Positions 23,091 to 34,851 of a stretch of DNA of 64,000 nucleotides are shown here, piece by piece (within the stretch, counting starts at the first letter, position 1; every line of letters starts with the position of its first letter). Under the pieces are notes generated by a model, which was not told the origin of the DNA, searched no databases, and saw only the letters and a program-made list of their open reading frames with translations. This DNA comes from Smallanthus sonchifolius. Lineage: Eukaryota > Streptophyta > Magnoliopsida > Asterales > Asteraceae. The position numbers and the translations under genes are program-made. The DNA lies in NCBI GenBank assembly GCA_023525975.1, contig CM042020.1, positions 17,385,001 to 17,449,000 of the forward strand. Direction: 5' to 3'.

Positions 23091-26000
23091 AATTCAAAAC
23101 CCATGGCTCGTGGACGTGCCTTCAACATCAATGCCAATGAGGCTCAAGCCAACAACGATGTGGTGAACGGTACGTAGCCAATTAATCAACAATATGCTTA
23201 TATCCTGTTTGATACTGGTTCCGATAGAAGTTTTATGTCCTTTGAATTTAAACCACAACTTGCTATGAGTCGAGCTAAGTTAGACAAACCCTTTGATATT
23301 TTAGTAGAGGTCGGTTATTCTATTTCATGTGACACCATTATTAGAGATTGTACCTTAAACTTGAACAACATGACTTCTCGATTAATCTTATTCTTATGGC
23401 TCTCGAAGGTTTCGACATCATAGTAGGGGTGGATTGGCTGACCAAACATCATGCTGAAGTCGTCTGCTTTGACAAGTATATTCGTATCTCCCTTGACTCT
23501 GGTGACATTCTGAACGTCTATGGTGAGAAGCCGTCAAAGGTACTCCAGCTTATGTCTTGCACTACCGCACAAAAGTACTTACGGGAGAAATGTGTGGCAT
23601 TCTTGGCTCATATTGTTGAGCGAAAAGGCAAAGACAAGAGTCCCCAAGACATTCCGGTAATCAAGGACTTTCCTGAAGTTTTTCTCGAAGACTTACCCGG
23701 TCTTCATCATGCACGTCAAGTCGAATTCCGTATTGACCTAGTGCCAGGAGCAAATCCTGTGGCCAAATCACCTTATCGTCTTGCACCATCTAAGATGCAA
23801 GAGCTCTCAATCCAACTCCGAGTACTTTCTGATAAAGGATTTATTCGTCCTAGTGTTTCTCCTTGGGGAGCCCCCGTCTTATTTGTCAAGAAGAAGGATG
23901 GTTCTTTCCGGGTGTGCATCGACTACCAGGAACTCAACAAGCTTACTGTGAAGAACCGTTATCCACTTCTGAGGATTGATGATTTGTTTGATCAACTTCA
24001 AGGCTCGACGTACTTCTCAAAGATTGATCTTCGTTATAGTTATCACCAGTTACGAGTCCTTGAGTCCGATATCCCCAAGACAGCCTTTCGTACAAGATAT
24101 GGTCATTACGATTTCATGGTTATGCCCTTCGGACTAACCAATGCACCTGCGGTATTCATGGATCTTATGAACCGCGTAGGTAAACCGTACTTGGACAAGT
24201 TTTTGATCGTCTTCATTGATGATATTCTCATCTATTCAAAATCAAAAGCGGAGCATGAGAAACACTTGCGCTTGGTTTTAGATCTCTTGAAGAAGGAGCA
24301 ATTGTATGCGAAGTTCTCCAAGTGTGAATTTTGGCTAAAGGAAGTCAAATTCTTGGGACATATAGTCAACGAGAAGGGTATTCACGTGGATCCCGCTAAG
24401 ATTGAAGCGGTGAAGAACTGGCAAGCTCCAAAGACCCTTACAGAAGTCAGCTCGTTTCTTGGCTTAGCGGGCTATTACCGTCGTTTCATATCAAACTTTT
24501 CAAAGATCGCAGTGCTACTCACAGCCTTAAAACATAAAGGCAAGCCCTACGAGTGGGGACCAAAGCAAGAGGAAGCCTTTCAAACCCTGAAGCAAAAATT
24601 ATGTGAGGCTCCTATCTTGACTCTTCCCGATGGAACCGAAGATTTTGTAGTTTATTGTGACGCTTCCCACTTAGGCCTTGGTTGTTTTCTTATGCAACGA
24701 GGCAAAGTGATCGCTTATGCGTCTCGACAGGTCAAAATCCACGAAAAGAATTATACGACGCACGATCTTGAGCTGGGTGCGGTCATATTCGCTCTCAAAA
24801 TTTGGAGGCACTACTTATATGGTACTAAGTGTGAAGTTTTCACCGATCATAAGAGCCTCCAACACATTTTCAATCAAAAGGAACTCAACATGAGGCAAAG
24901 GCGTTGGTTTGAACTCTTAAATGACTACGACTGCAATATTCGTTACCATCCTGGTAAGGCGAATGTCGTAGCCGATGCTCTTAGTCGTAAAGAACCTATC
25001 AAGTTTCCCAGCATTCGGATCCAAAATGAAATCCAAACTCGTATCTTTGAGGCACAACACCTTTCCGTCACTGAAGGTAACATGAACAATGAGATGTCAT
25101 GTGGTGCGAAACTCCAGCTTGAAACCAAACCCAATAGGTTACTCTACTTTCTTAATCGTATATGGATTCCGGACCATGACAACCTTCGTACCTTTATCAT
25201 GAACGAAGCCCACAAGACTCGTTATTCTGTGCATCTTGGTGCAGAAAAAATGTACAAGGATCTTCGTACACAATATTGATGGCCTGGTATGAAAAAGGAC
25301 ATTGCCCTATACGTGTCCAAGTGCCTTACTTGCTTAAAGGTCAAGGCCGAGCACCAGCGTCCATCTGGATTACTTGAACAACCTAAGATTCCCGTGTGGA
25401 AATGGGAGAGTATTGCCATGGACTTTATAACCAAACACTCGCACACGTCTCATGGTCATGATAGTATTTGGGTAATCATCGACCGTTTGACAAAATCTGC
25501 TCACTTTCTGCCCATTCGTGAAGACTGTCGAGTCGAGAAGTGGCTCGAATCTACATTGATGAGATTGTTAGTCGTCATGGCGTACCTCTCAACATTATTT
25601 CTGATCGTGATGGACGATTCACTTCTCGTTTCTTGCAATCTTTACAATCAGCTTTGGGTACTCGGTTGAATCTTAGTACGGCTTACCATCCGCAAACGGA
25701 TGGTCAATCCGAACAAACGATTCAAACCCTTGAAGATATGCTTAGAGACTATGTCATTGACTTCAAGGGAAATTGGGATTTACATCTACCCTTAGTCGAG
25801 TTCTCGTATAACAACACCTATCACACGATCATCGACATGACTCCTTTTGAAGCACTTTATGGTCGGAAGTGCCGCTCTCCTATCTGTTAGACTTAAATTG
25901 GTGAAGCACAAATCACTGGTCCTGAACTTATTCAGGAGACCTCTTACAAAATCATGTTAATCCGAGACAACCTTCTGGTGGCAAGGAGTCGGCAAAAGAG

Positions 26001-26468
26001 CTATGCCGGTAAACGCCGAAAACCCCTAGAATTTCAAGTCGGCGATCTGGTTCTCCTCAAGGTATCCCCTTGGAAAGGAGTAGTCCATTTTGGAAAGAAA
26101 GAGAAACTTGCACCAAGATTTGTATGCCCTTTTAAAATTCTTGGGCGGATTGGGAAGGTAGCCTACAAGTTGGAACTACCTAAGAACTCAGCAACATCCA
26201 TCCTACATTCCATGTCTTGAACCTAAAGAAATGCTTAGCTGACGAAAATCTCCAAATACCGATTGATGAGGTTCACATTGACGAATCAATGCACTTCGTA
26301 GAGAAACCTGTGGAGATCATGCACCGAGAAGTTAAGCAGCTCAAACGAAGTCGTATCCCAATCGTTAAGGTTCGGTGGGAATCCAAACGTGGCCCTGAAT
26401 TCACATGGGAACGTGAGGGTCAAATGAAGGCCAAATATCCACACCTATTCCCAAGACCCTCTTCTTAA
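23091..26468 (+). pseudogene. Element C pol pseudogene (protease to chromodomain-like tail)
   Basis: The protease motif LFDTGSDRSF lies near 23,208, after a stop in VNGT*. A frameshift near 23,380 leads into a 643-codon frame (23348-25279) with RT (FIDDILIYS, residues 289-297), RNase H (YCDAS about 436, THDLELGA about 471, FTDHKSL about 499) and the start of integrase. TGA at 25277 replaces the first Trp of the usual WWPGM. Integrase continues (KCLTCLKVK; SDRDGRF; YHPQTDGQSEQ) through a frameshift near 25,530 and stops after CRSPIC. A further shift near 26,200 leads to the tail KVRWESKRGPEFTWERE. Family: Tekay/Del chromovirus, where the tail is thought to guide integration into heterochromatin. 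The copy cannot encode a working polyprotein. Confidence 0.9.
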
Positions 26469-26490
26469 TAAATTTCGGGACGAAATCTCC

Positions 26491-26505
26491 TAAAGTAGGG
26501 GTGAC
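26491..26505 (+). promoter_or_regulatory. Polypurine tract of C
   Basis: Purine-rich taaagtaggggtgac directly precedes the 3' LTR start tgtaat at 26506. This is the expected place for plus-strand primer formation. Confidence 0.8.
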
Positions 26506-26766
26506 TGTAATCCCCATGAAATTTCGGCTTTATTTTTAATTATTTTTACTTCGGCCCTTGTAATTCCACTATCTTGTAATTTGCATTTATGAAATTGTCC
26601 TATTACCCATTGCATTTCATAAGTATTTATACCTACATTTAATGCAATTATTTTAAATTCCAAAGTATTAAATATTTATGTAAGATATTATGTAAATAGT
26701 TTTTATCCCCCTATTATATATATATATATATATATATTTATTTATGTACATACTAAGTCATTTCTA

Positions 26767-26851
<85 letters not shown>

Positions 26852-29433
26852 TTATAAATAAACAATTTATAAAATATGAATTAGGGTTTATATTTGTAAT
26901 AATAAATTCTATAAGAAAAATTTGGGTTTAGATGTTTTAAATCAAAGATAAAAAAAACTATACTATTTAGTAAATTACGTTTATAAACAAATATATATAT
27001 ATAGGATTTAAGAGATTTATGTGTTAAAAATGTTTAGTGCATAAAATGTAATATTTGAAACTTAATTTCCAATTTAAAACAAGTTTTAAACATAAAATGA
27101 TAAGACTATAGAAGCCTAAGGGCCATTCTGTAAAGTTAAACCTTCATTTCTCCCCCCCCCCCTCTATCCTGAATTTCCACTCCGCCCCCTTTGACCCCCG
27201 AAAGTCAAACCGAGGCAAATTGATCGATGAGTCCTAGAATCAACGAGTTTTAACTCAATTGAATTGTACTAGGACGTTACCACGACAGTTTCGACCAAAA
27301 TTAAACCCCCAATTTATCCAATTCAATGATTGATTTTAGTTAAAACCAAACCGTAATCGTCCTAATCATGCGAGTAATCAATTCGTGGTTTCGGCTTGAA
27401 ATTGGACCTATAAAGTGAATGCCACACCTTCGCGACATCCATCCCAAACCCACTGAACTCGAAAACTTGCCTAAGTGCGCGTCTGAAGCCCGGTCAAACC
27501 CGACGAACTTCGATCGGTGTTGCCCAGCCGTCCTCCTCAGTCACCCAACCATTGCAAGTATTTCTTCGGTCGTTGAACTCGTCTCAGTTACGCGGTCGAA
27601 AGCCCCATGCTTCGGGTTCAAGTCGTTTGAAAAATCAAGTCGATTTGATGGCTAGTGTTACCGGATTGGATTGGGGAAGATGATGAACTGAGGACTTGAG
27701 TTTATAAATTAAACAAACCACTTCTGATAAAGACAACATGCCCAGTCTGATGGTTAGTTTGTGTGTGCGCCTATGACTCAGCAGGGGGCGCGGGTTCGAG
27801 TCCCGGCCACCCTTTTTGTCCAGGATTTGTTTCCTTTGCCATTTTAAACCACCATTCCCTATTTAAAAAAATTAAATTAAATTTTATAAAATTCTACAAA
27901 TGTATTCTCAGAGTTTTATAAAAATTGAATTTTTAAAATAATGTTTATTTATTTGTTTTAATTAAAAACACATTAGGAAACATTCTATATTCATAAATAA
28001 ATAATAGAAATGGTTTTGTTGAAACAAATTAATTATGTATTATTCAAAATTAAATCAAATGTTTAGACATTTTAAAATTCTTTCAAGTATATAAATAATT
28101 ATTTTTACAAGAATAATTATTTATACGTTTAAACTTAATAAGATATTCAAGTAAGTATTTTAAATAACAATTTTATCAAAAATCCATTAATTCTATTTAG
28201 TCTTTTAAAATTCGTTTATGATGAATTTACTAACCAAATTAATTTCTTTTATTATTAAATTAACTAATCATTTCAATTACACTTATTAATAATCAATCAT
28301 TTTAATTACATTAACTAATAACTTATTAAGCATTTTAATTACACAAATTATTGATTAAACTTTTACTTCTTAAATTATTATAAATGAATTATAATTCACT
28401 ATTTTTATTCCATAAATCCTATTTATTATCTTTAGCATTATTATGTAAATTAAAAGAATTACTAAACTAACTTTACCAAACTATTTTATTACCATTACTT
28501 CTATAGTAAACCAAGAACTTGTATTTTTTTATAAAACAACCAAACAAGTCAATCATCAACCCAAATCCTATCAAACCCTAAAACCCTAGAATTTCATTAT
28601 CTTGTCCAACTTACTTTGATCTTAGAGTACAAATTATTATTGTAGGTTTGTTGTGAGAAATCCTCAAAACAACTCTCCATCAAACTCTATCACTCCTAGC
28701 TTCAACTCATGTGAGTTTACATAGCCCATTTTTACTATTTTTACTTTTGGGGTAAAATATGTTTACAAATGCTTTACTAACACGATTCAATACTTATGTT
28801 CTTATGCTTTGATCTTTATACTTTATGTCTTGACCTACCTAGTGACCATTACATGTGTTCATGTCAGTACATTCATTAACTTGCAGCCCAAGCCTATGGT
28901 AGTACCTTTTATGATCATTTATACGTGAATCCGAAATGATAACTTACCACAAAACCTTGGCGGGTTTTGTTGGGTATCAACTTACAACTTGGGTATCCTC
29001 TTGCCCTTTTTTTTCAAAATGGCAATTAGTGGGATTGCGTATCTAGTTTTCCATTACCAGGAATGAATTGTACGCTTGGAACCTTGTATGTTTTCACATT
29101 TATGCTTTAGACACGCTTTGAACATATTGAATTGTAAACTATACTTAACTTTTGTTTGGTGTCAAAACCTATGTTACTCACCAACTACTCGTAGTTGACT
29201 TTTACTTACATGTTTCAGGTGCACCTGTTTGAGGACACTACTTGCTCACCTAGGACTTGTACCTAGTTTAAATTTAATATTGTCTTGTCTTGAACTTTTC
29301 ATATTTCATTTCCTTTTGTAACGGATGCTTTAAATTTGATGAATAAATATTGTCATTATTAATAGATGATCATGTGCTTATGAACAATCGCATCAGCCCC
29401 GACGTATAATCCGCCGCCGACCGAGGTGTGACA
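26506..29433 (+). repeat. Element C 3' LTR
   Basis: 2928 bp, matching the 5' LTR along its length and ending ggtgtgaca next to GGCGT. Differences seen are a longer (TA)n, a shorter poly-C run (about 27152-27161), a roughly 14-bp length difference near 29,045 and scattered substitutions. Confidence 0.93.
26770..26849. repeat. (TA)n microsatellite in 3' LTR of C
   Basis: About 80 bp of uninterrupted TA at the site that is about 49 bp in the 5' LTR. Confidence 0.95.
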
Positions 29434-30682
29434 GGCGTATCCACCACCCTTTGAGTACGTCGTGATTACTCCATTATTCTCGTTTAATGTCTAGACTAAC
29501 CTTTCATTATCACGTACCCTCAGCATATACACATCACATAATACATATCATTTAAGCACGTAATTTACATAATCGTGTCTAGGGTACGGGTCCATTGTAC
29601 TTATATTATCCTTATGTAGTTCCTAAGTTCATTCCTCGTCTAGTCGCTTTCCTGACCCGAACCGCACTCTCAGCGTACCGTACTCGAAATCGTCGCGATC
29701 GTAACCGTCACTCCGATCTCCTCGGTATGCGTGTGTGTGTGTGAGGTGGTTTGTGATATTAGTGTTTTAAAATGAACGGCCAAGTGCAAGTATTTATAGG
29801 GCTGGATGGCCACCCATGTTAGACCGCTATCCCTGATGATGTTGGTCCAACATCTAGGTGAGGCGGTGTATAGGCTTGGCGAGTACATAGCGGACCGTTA
29901 TGTATATGATATCGGTTCTTTATGGACATAGCTGACCGCTATGCTTTCATGTCGGTCCGATATCTGTTTTACACGCGTCAGATCTCAATGGTGAGTCATC
30001 CAACATGTGTCATTATCAAGGGTTGCGGCGCAATGGCGGTTATCGGACCGCTATCTAACTGATATCAATCCGACATCGGGCCCTGGGCTCACTTCGGACC
30101 GATGGGAGAAATGATATCGGTCTGATATCCATTCCAACTTCAGATTTTTCATTTTCAGCCCTTGAACTTTAAGCCAATTACATTCTAATCTTTATACTTT
30201 CATTTCTTGAAACTTTGGGATGTTACAATTATGATATGCATGGTGGGTTATTAAAGTGTATGTGTATGTGTGAACAATGAGTGAGTATGTGTGTGTGTGT
30301 AGTGAGTTATGTGCTGATGATTGGGATAGCTTAAGTAGAATTGGTTTTGTAAGTGAGTTATGTAAATAGGTTATATTAATGAGTTGGTGTGAACGGAGTT
30401 ATATAAATAATTTTACATGAATTTATTTTTGTAAAGAAGTCTATATAAGGAAGTACATATGAATGAACCAATATAATTGATTGACATGGATGAGCTTATA
30501 TAACCGTATCTATGTAAGTTAGCTACCATGAGTGTGGGTTGTGTGTGATGAATGGTGTGGGTTAAACATTGGTTTTAACTAAAGTGTAGGTCAAAGTGTT
30601 TTAAAGGCTTTTAAAGAATGTTAAGCAAAAGATTGGGATGTTGTGTCTTGAAAGTGGGAAAATATGATGACTAGTGTGCATC

Positions 30683-30766
30683 TGTGAAGTCCACGATGGT
30701 GGCAAAACAGTGTGAAGTCCACGATGGTGGCAAAACAGTGTGAAGTCCACGACGGTGGCAAATCAG
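30683..30766. repeat. 28-bp minisatellite, three copies
   Basis: Three tandem copies of a 28-bp unit starting tgtgaagtccacgatggtgg at 30683, 30711 and 30739. The third copy has two substitutions. It lies in the unassigned repeat flanking element A. Confidence 0.92.
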
Positions 30767-31462
30767 TGTGTGTCTCAAGTTGATAGTGTGTTGGGCCCAA
30801 CTAGGTAATATTTGGTTTTTGTAAAGTGTGAGTTATTAAAAAAAGTGACAAAGGTGTGGTGTGTTGTTGTGAGCTGAGGTGTGGGATGTGATTATCTAAA
30901 ACTAAATCATATAATAATGTGTGTTTTGAAATATTAAATGATGTTTTGATGATAAAATGTGTTTTGTTAAAGTATAGATTCACCAGCAAAAGCTGACATG
31001 TTTTAGTATGTGTTTTATGGTGAATTAAGGTGGGATGTGGCATGACATCTTCGAGATATCTGACAAGAGCCCTTGACATCCTATAGTAGGAAAGTGTGCT
31101 TTGTAAAGGGTGGGTTTTGTTATGGAGTTAAACTATGAAATGTGAGTTTTGTAAAGTCTTCGATGTGTGCTGTGAGTAAATCTAACCAAAGTCATGCATC
31201 GAGCCGAGAAATCGAAGTGTGACATCTAAGAACAAACCAATATGTTGGTAATCTTTTAAAGTGAAATGGGAAAGTTAATCCCCAAAAGAGTATAAATTTG
31301 GGATGAAATCCCTAGCCACCTAAGTGGTATCGTATTGGGAATTCATCATTCCCCAACGAGTAAAATGTATGATTCAAGTATGTGGGTTGTATGATGAAAC
31401 ACTCATATTTGGTAGATTTAACTAATTATGTTTTACAAATTATTTGGCTTTCTAAACAGCCG

Positions 31463-31502
31463 GCCCTGAGCAAGTGTCTGGTAAGCGACTGTTCAGGGCC
31501 CG

Positions 31503-31553
<51 letters not shown>
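31463..31553. repeat. Hairpin of hAT-end style joined to a (TA)n tract
   Basis: Arms ggccctgagcaagt and actgttcagggcc pair almost perfectly around a short loop, directly followed by about 48 bp of TA (31506-31553). Such ggccctga palindromes recall ends of non-autonomous hAT elements. A partial echo, gtacagggc, lies near 32,090, but I could not confirm a pair of ends or a target duplication. Confidence 0.5.
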
Positions 31554-31557
<4 letters not shown>

Positions 31558-32215
31558 TTTTAAAATGCAATAAAATACTATAAGTTAACCCAACTTAAAC
31601 CCAAGTAATTTACTAGTTTAGCCCAACCTAAATTTTAACCCAATAAAAGTTCACTAGTTTTAATTCAATAAAACTTTTATTTGGTTTTAATTCTAGCCCA
31701 ATAGGCTAATAAGATCTAAACCCAACTTAAAATTTTAAACCATTATTAAACCTAAAAAAAATACGACAAATTAAAAAAAAACAATCCCATTGACGATTAG
31801 AATTCAGACGTGAAGGTCGAAAGTTGAAACAGAGCCTCTTGCGACTTGTGACTTCAACTTGCCAATCTCGAGCATTCAAAAATGAACTCGGAAATCCGAT
31901 TGATTGAACAAGGCGAAAAACTCGGTTATTCTTAATTTTTGGTTTTTTACACATTTTTAATCATGTTTTTTCTACCTTTTGATTTGTTATTAGTTTATGA
32001 GTTATGATTGATAAATAATTTTTTTTTCATATATATATATATATATAACTTTATATTTTAGATTTTTAGTGGCACGTTTTTCTAAGTCGTACAGGGCATC
32101 CGAAATCTGTAGACGACTCTATTTCTAAATTACGGTATTTGGTGATTATAAATATGTGACAAGTACATCATTACATTATTACAATTTAAGGTTGATATAC
32201 TAAAAAGTAAATACT

Positions 32216-32331
32216 TACCATTGGGGTTGGTTCCTCAATGGTAGAGACAAAGACTCTAGAAACACCTAATAGGTTTGGAGGTCCCGAATTCAAGTCCCAT
32301 TAGTGATTTTCATTAAAAAAAAAATAAAAAA
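32216..32331 (+). mobile_element. tRNA-derived SINE
   Basis: It begins with ggggttggttcctcaatggtag (A-box region), carries a B-box-like gaattcaagtccc near 32,286, and ends in an A-rich tail (cattaaaaaaaaaataaaaa). The first bases and the spacing match the SINE at 4950. No target duplication could be read, so this copy is older or its ends are eroded. Confidence 0.7.
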
Positions 32332-33961
32332 AAATCGTGTCATAGTTATGGTATTAAACTATTAAAGTTGTCAAAGTTTGTACGAACCTAGGACCTACAA
32401 TAATTCACCATCTTTTGCTCAAATTTTCACCTAAAATATGGGATTTTGCAAACCAGATATCTGCATAAAGTTGGAATATCACCAAGCAGAAAGTAACTTC
32501 ACGAATTATAAAAGGGCTTTAGTGGGACTCACACCTTAAATGTATTTAAAAAATGAGGGTAACTTCGTAAAGTAAAAAGTTGTTTCACAAAATTGTTTTA
32601 TAAATTTGATGATCGTTTTGTATATAATAAAAAATGTGTAAATTTCATGATAAATATGATGTGTAACTAAATAAAAATTGGTTAGATTGGTAATCATCCC
32701 TAATAAGTTATAAGTGTGGGATAATAAATTGACATATTACCGTTCTAACGGTAATCTTCCGAAAAAGATTGAAGTCGTCCATACTCCGCCATAATAATAA
32801 TCTATATGAAAACAAGATGTGGGTAAAAGACATCACTGACGGGTCAAAAACCAACTTTGCCTATGGATCACCAACAGAAAGTTCACTCATAAGTCACCGA
32901 CGGATATTACCGTCGGATTATTGTGCAATATCACCGATGGTTGGCAGTGGCAGACCCATGGCGAGCCCCTGCGAGGCAGCCGCCCTCCTTGAAAAAAGAG
33001 TTTAGTGGTATATACACGTTAAAATCTCAATCACCCCCAAAAAACTATTATATTTCGCTAGTCAACCGATCCCAAAAGTTTTCGATCCCATGAAAAACTT
33101 TTCTAGATCTACCACTTAGCGTCGGATACACATAATAGCGGTGCATCCATCATCGTCAAATCAACAAATATTTTGTCTGACATTGATAGCTTATTTTTAT
33201 AATAAAAATATACTACCAACTTTCTATAAATAAAAATAACATGTTAATTTTAAATAATTAAAAGAAAATTAAGGATGTTAAATCAAATGCTATTATAATT
33301 TCAAATATTTTTAACATCCTCATCTATATATAATTAGCTTTTTTAATATTTTTATACAACTAATTAACAAATAAATCGATTCAATTAGCCTCTAAATCTA
33401 TAATGTTGCCATGCATACCGAATATATGTCTGACCTGGCCACAGACTCCTTTTTGCTGTTGCGAGGATTCGAACTTCAAATCAAATAAACAAAGGCACCT
33501 TAAAAGGCCGTGATAGCCCCCATAATACATGGATCAAATTATGGACCACAGTGTTTTATGCAATCTACCACTCTATACAATTCCAAATCATTACACATTA
33601 TGCTAGTTAAACCAACGAGTCCAGGATGACCTGAGTTAGAGTTAACTCGTACTTGATCTCATTGCGGTACGAAAAAGTTTGACCTAATTCCTAATGTTCA
33701 TTCCTAGTTGGATCGAAATTGAACTCGTATTCGACTTGTATTTAACTTGTTGAGTTTGTGTTTTATATAAAGTGTAGGATAAAAGGTTAGAGCAATCTTA
33801 TATTATGCCTTTTGAAATGTTTTTCAAGTGAACCTGTTGCCCCTATTTCGTCGATTTTTTTTCATAAATCAGGAGTCACGACATCACCATCCTTCTTAAG
33901 CTACTGCCACCACTTCTCCTCCCCATCCCCCCCTCACCCCCCACCCCCACCCTCCTTTCAT
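32332..33961. other. Unassigned DNA with CACTA-like subterminal motifs
   Basis: AT-rich and non-coding. At about 32,836-32,945 and near 33,120 there are several forms of a ccgacgg/ccgtcgg motif in both orientations, including ccgacggatattaccgtcgg, which is itself a hairpin. Clustered inverted motifs of this kind occur at ends of CACTA elements, but no CACTA terminus or 3-bp duplication was seen. Confidence 0.35.
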
Positions 33962-33969
33962 ATGATCGG

Positions 33970-34783
33970 CAGTGGGGACCCAGAAACATATTATATGGGT
34001 GTCAAAAATTTTTGTTATTCGGATGTGTATTAGAGAAGAGATTTTTTGTCGGGTCAGGTCATTGAAACTAATTTGCCGGAAGTGGGGTCGTCAACTTTTT
34101 CGGTGTTCGGATGTCAATAATCTAATATTGTAATAAATAATATAGCAAACATTCAAATAATAAAGTAGAACTTAGAGTAAAAGTTTAAAAAAATACTTAA
34201 TTTATTAGAAAAAAGGTTTAAAAAAAAACCTAAATTGGGGTTGTTTGTTCTTTTGGTACCAGATTCAGTCGATAATCGCTTGTTTCCGTTTCACTGAATC
34301 ACGTTTTATGGGGAGGAGGGTTTAAAAGGTCTCTTAATTGTTTAAATTGTGGTTGTTTGTTCTTTTGGTACCAGATTCAGTCGATAATCGCTTGTTTCCG
34401 TTTCACTTAATCATGTTTGATGGGGAGGAGGAGGGTTCAACAAGGTCTCTTAATCGTTTAAAAGAGAATATATGGACTTAGGGTAAAAGGTTATTTGGTG
34501 TTAAACGTTTAGTGGCTTAGTGTGATTAATGTATAAGGATTAATGGGTATATCCAATTAACTAACTAATTTATATAATAGGTTTATATTTGTTAATTAGT
34601 TTATATTTGCAAAATTTTAAAGTTTTAGTTTAAATTTTTTGGGTGTCGTTTCGGTAAAAAAAATTTATAGGGATCGGTGTCTAAATTTCTTGGGGTTGCT
34701 CGAGATTTTATCGTATATATATCAAACAATTTTTTTTAATGGGGTCTGGAGGGCCCTATCCACATATATTGGGTACGCCACTG
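33970..34783. mobile_element. Non-autonomous hAT element (814 bp)
   Basis: The left end cagtggggaccca and right end tgggtacgccactg are imperfect inverted repeats of the cagtggcggaccca type seen in plant hAT elements. An 8-bp target duplication, ATGATCGG, lies at 33962-33969 and 34784-34791, the size made by hAT transposases. No transposase is encoded. The interior contains a 112-bp tandem duplication. Confidence 0.85.
34231..34454. repeat. 112-bp tandem duplication inside the hAT element
   Basis: The unit beginning near 34231 (taaattggggttgtttg) recurs at 34343 with few substitutions and a 3-bp indel in a ggagga run. It contains ggtaccagattcagtcgata in both copies. Confidence 0.9.
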
Positions 34784-34851
34784 ATGATCGGCATCTATTT
34801 AAAGCAAGCTTGAATAGGCACATGTGAATGATGGAGCCCGGGGATACCAAG

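Larger units (their letters stand above)
18480..29433 (+). mobile_element. Element C: full-length Ty3/gypsy chromovirus (Tekay-like)
   Basis: This 10,954-bp element is flanked by GGCGT at 18475-18479 and 29434-29438. Order: 5' LTR (18480-21362), Met-tRNA primer site, leader, gag-pol in one frame, PPT, 3' LTR (26506-29433). Structure is complete, but gag and pol carry several frameshifts and stops, so it is not autonomous. The two LTRs are very similar over nearly their whole length, differing mainly in (TA)n length and small indels, so the insertion is much younger than A. Solo LTR B is a diverged relative. Confidence 0.95.
7380..30227 (-). mobile_element. Element A: minus-strand Ty3/gypsy chromovirus (Tekay-like), nested
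   Basis: The element is flanked by ATTAT at 7375-7379 and 30228-30232. On the minus strand it reads 5' LTR (30227 down to about 17470), leader, gag, protease, RT, RNase H, integrase with chromodomain-like tail, PPT, and 3' LTR (12449 down to 7380). Two later insertions, B (9188-12245) and C (18480-29433), make up over half the span; without them A is about 8.8 kb. Its LTRs are about 2.0 kb. Every coding region has stops or frameshifts, the 5' LTR lacks its last 230 bp or so, and no primer site is visible, so A is dead. Confidence 0.92.
17470..30227 (-). repeat. Element A 5' LTR, truncated and split by element C
   Basis: LTR sequence occupies 17470-18479 and 29439-30227, about 1.8 kb, interrupted by element C and its duplicated GGCGT. 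It starts on the minus strand at 30227 with tgtaacatccc. The TATA box (cctataaata on the minus strand) is intact at 29791-29800. The LTR 3' end, present at 7380-7610 in the other LTR, is missing here. Confidence 0.87.
30233..32215. other. Unassigned GT-rich then AT-rich repeat DNA
   Basis: Probable continuation of 6684-7374 beyond element A. The first kilobase is rich in GTGT and GAGT with no coding frame and holds a 28-bp triplicate (30683-30766). From 31,460 it changes to a small hairpin next to a TA tract and then AT-rich DNA. No LTR ends found. Confidence 0.45.

Noticed and set aside
32946..33115. Second hAT element starting cagtggcagaccca
   Set aside because: The candidate right end (taccactta) matches poorly and the flanking 8-mers agree at only about half the positions.
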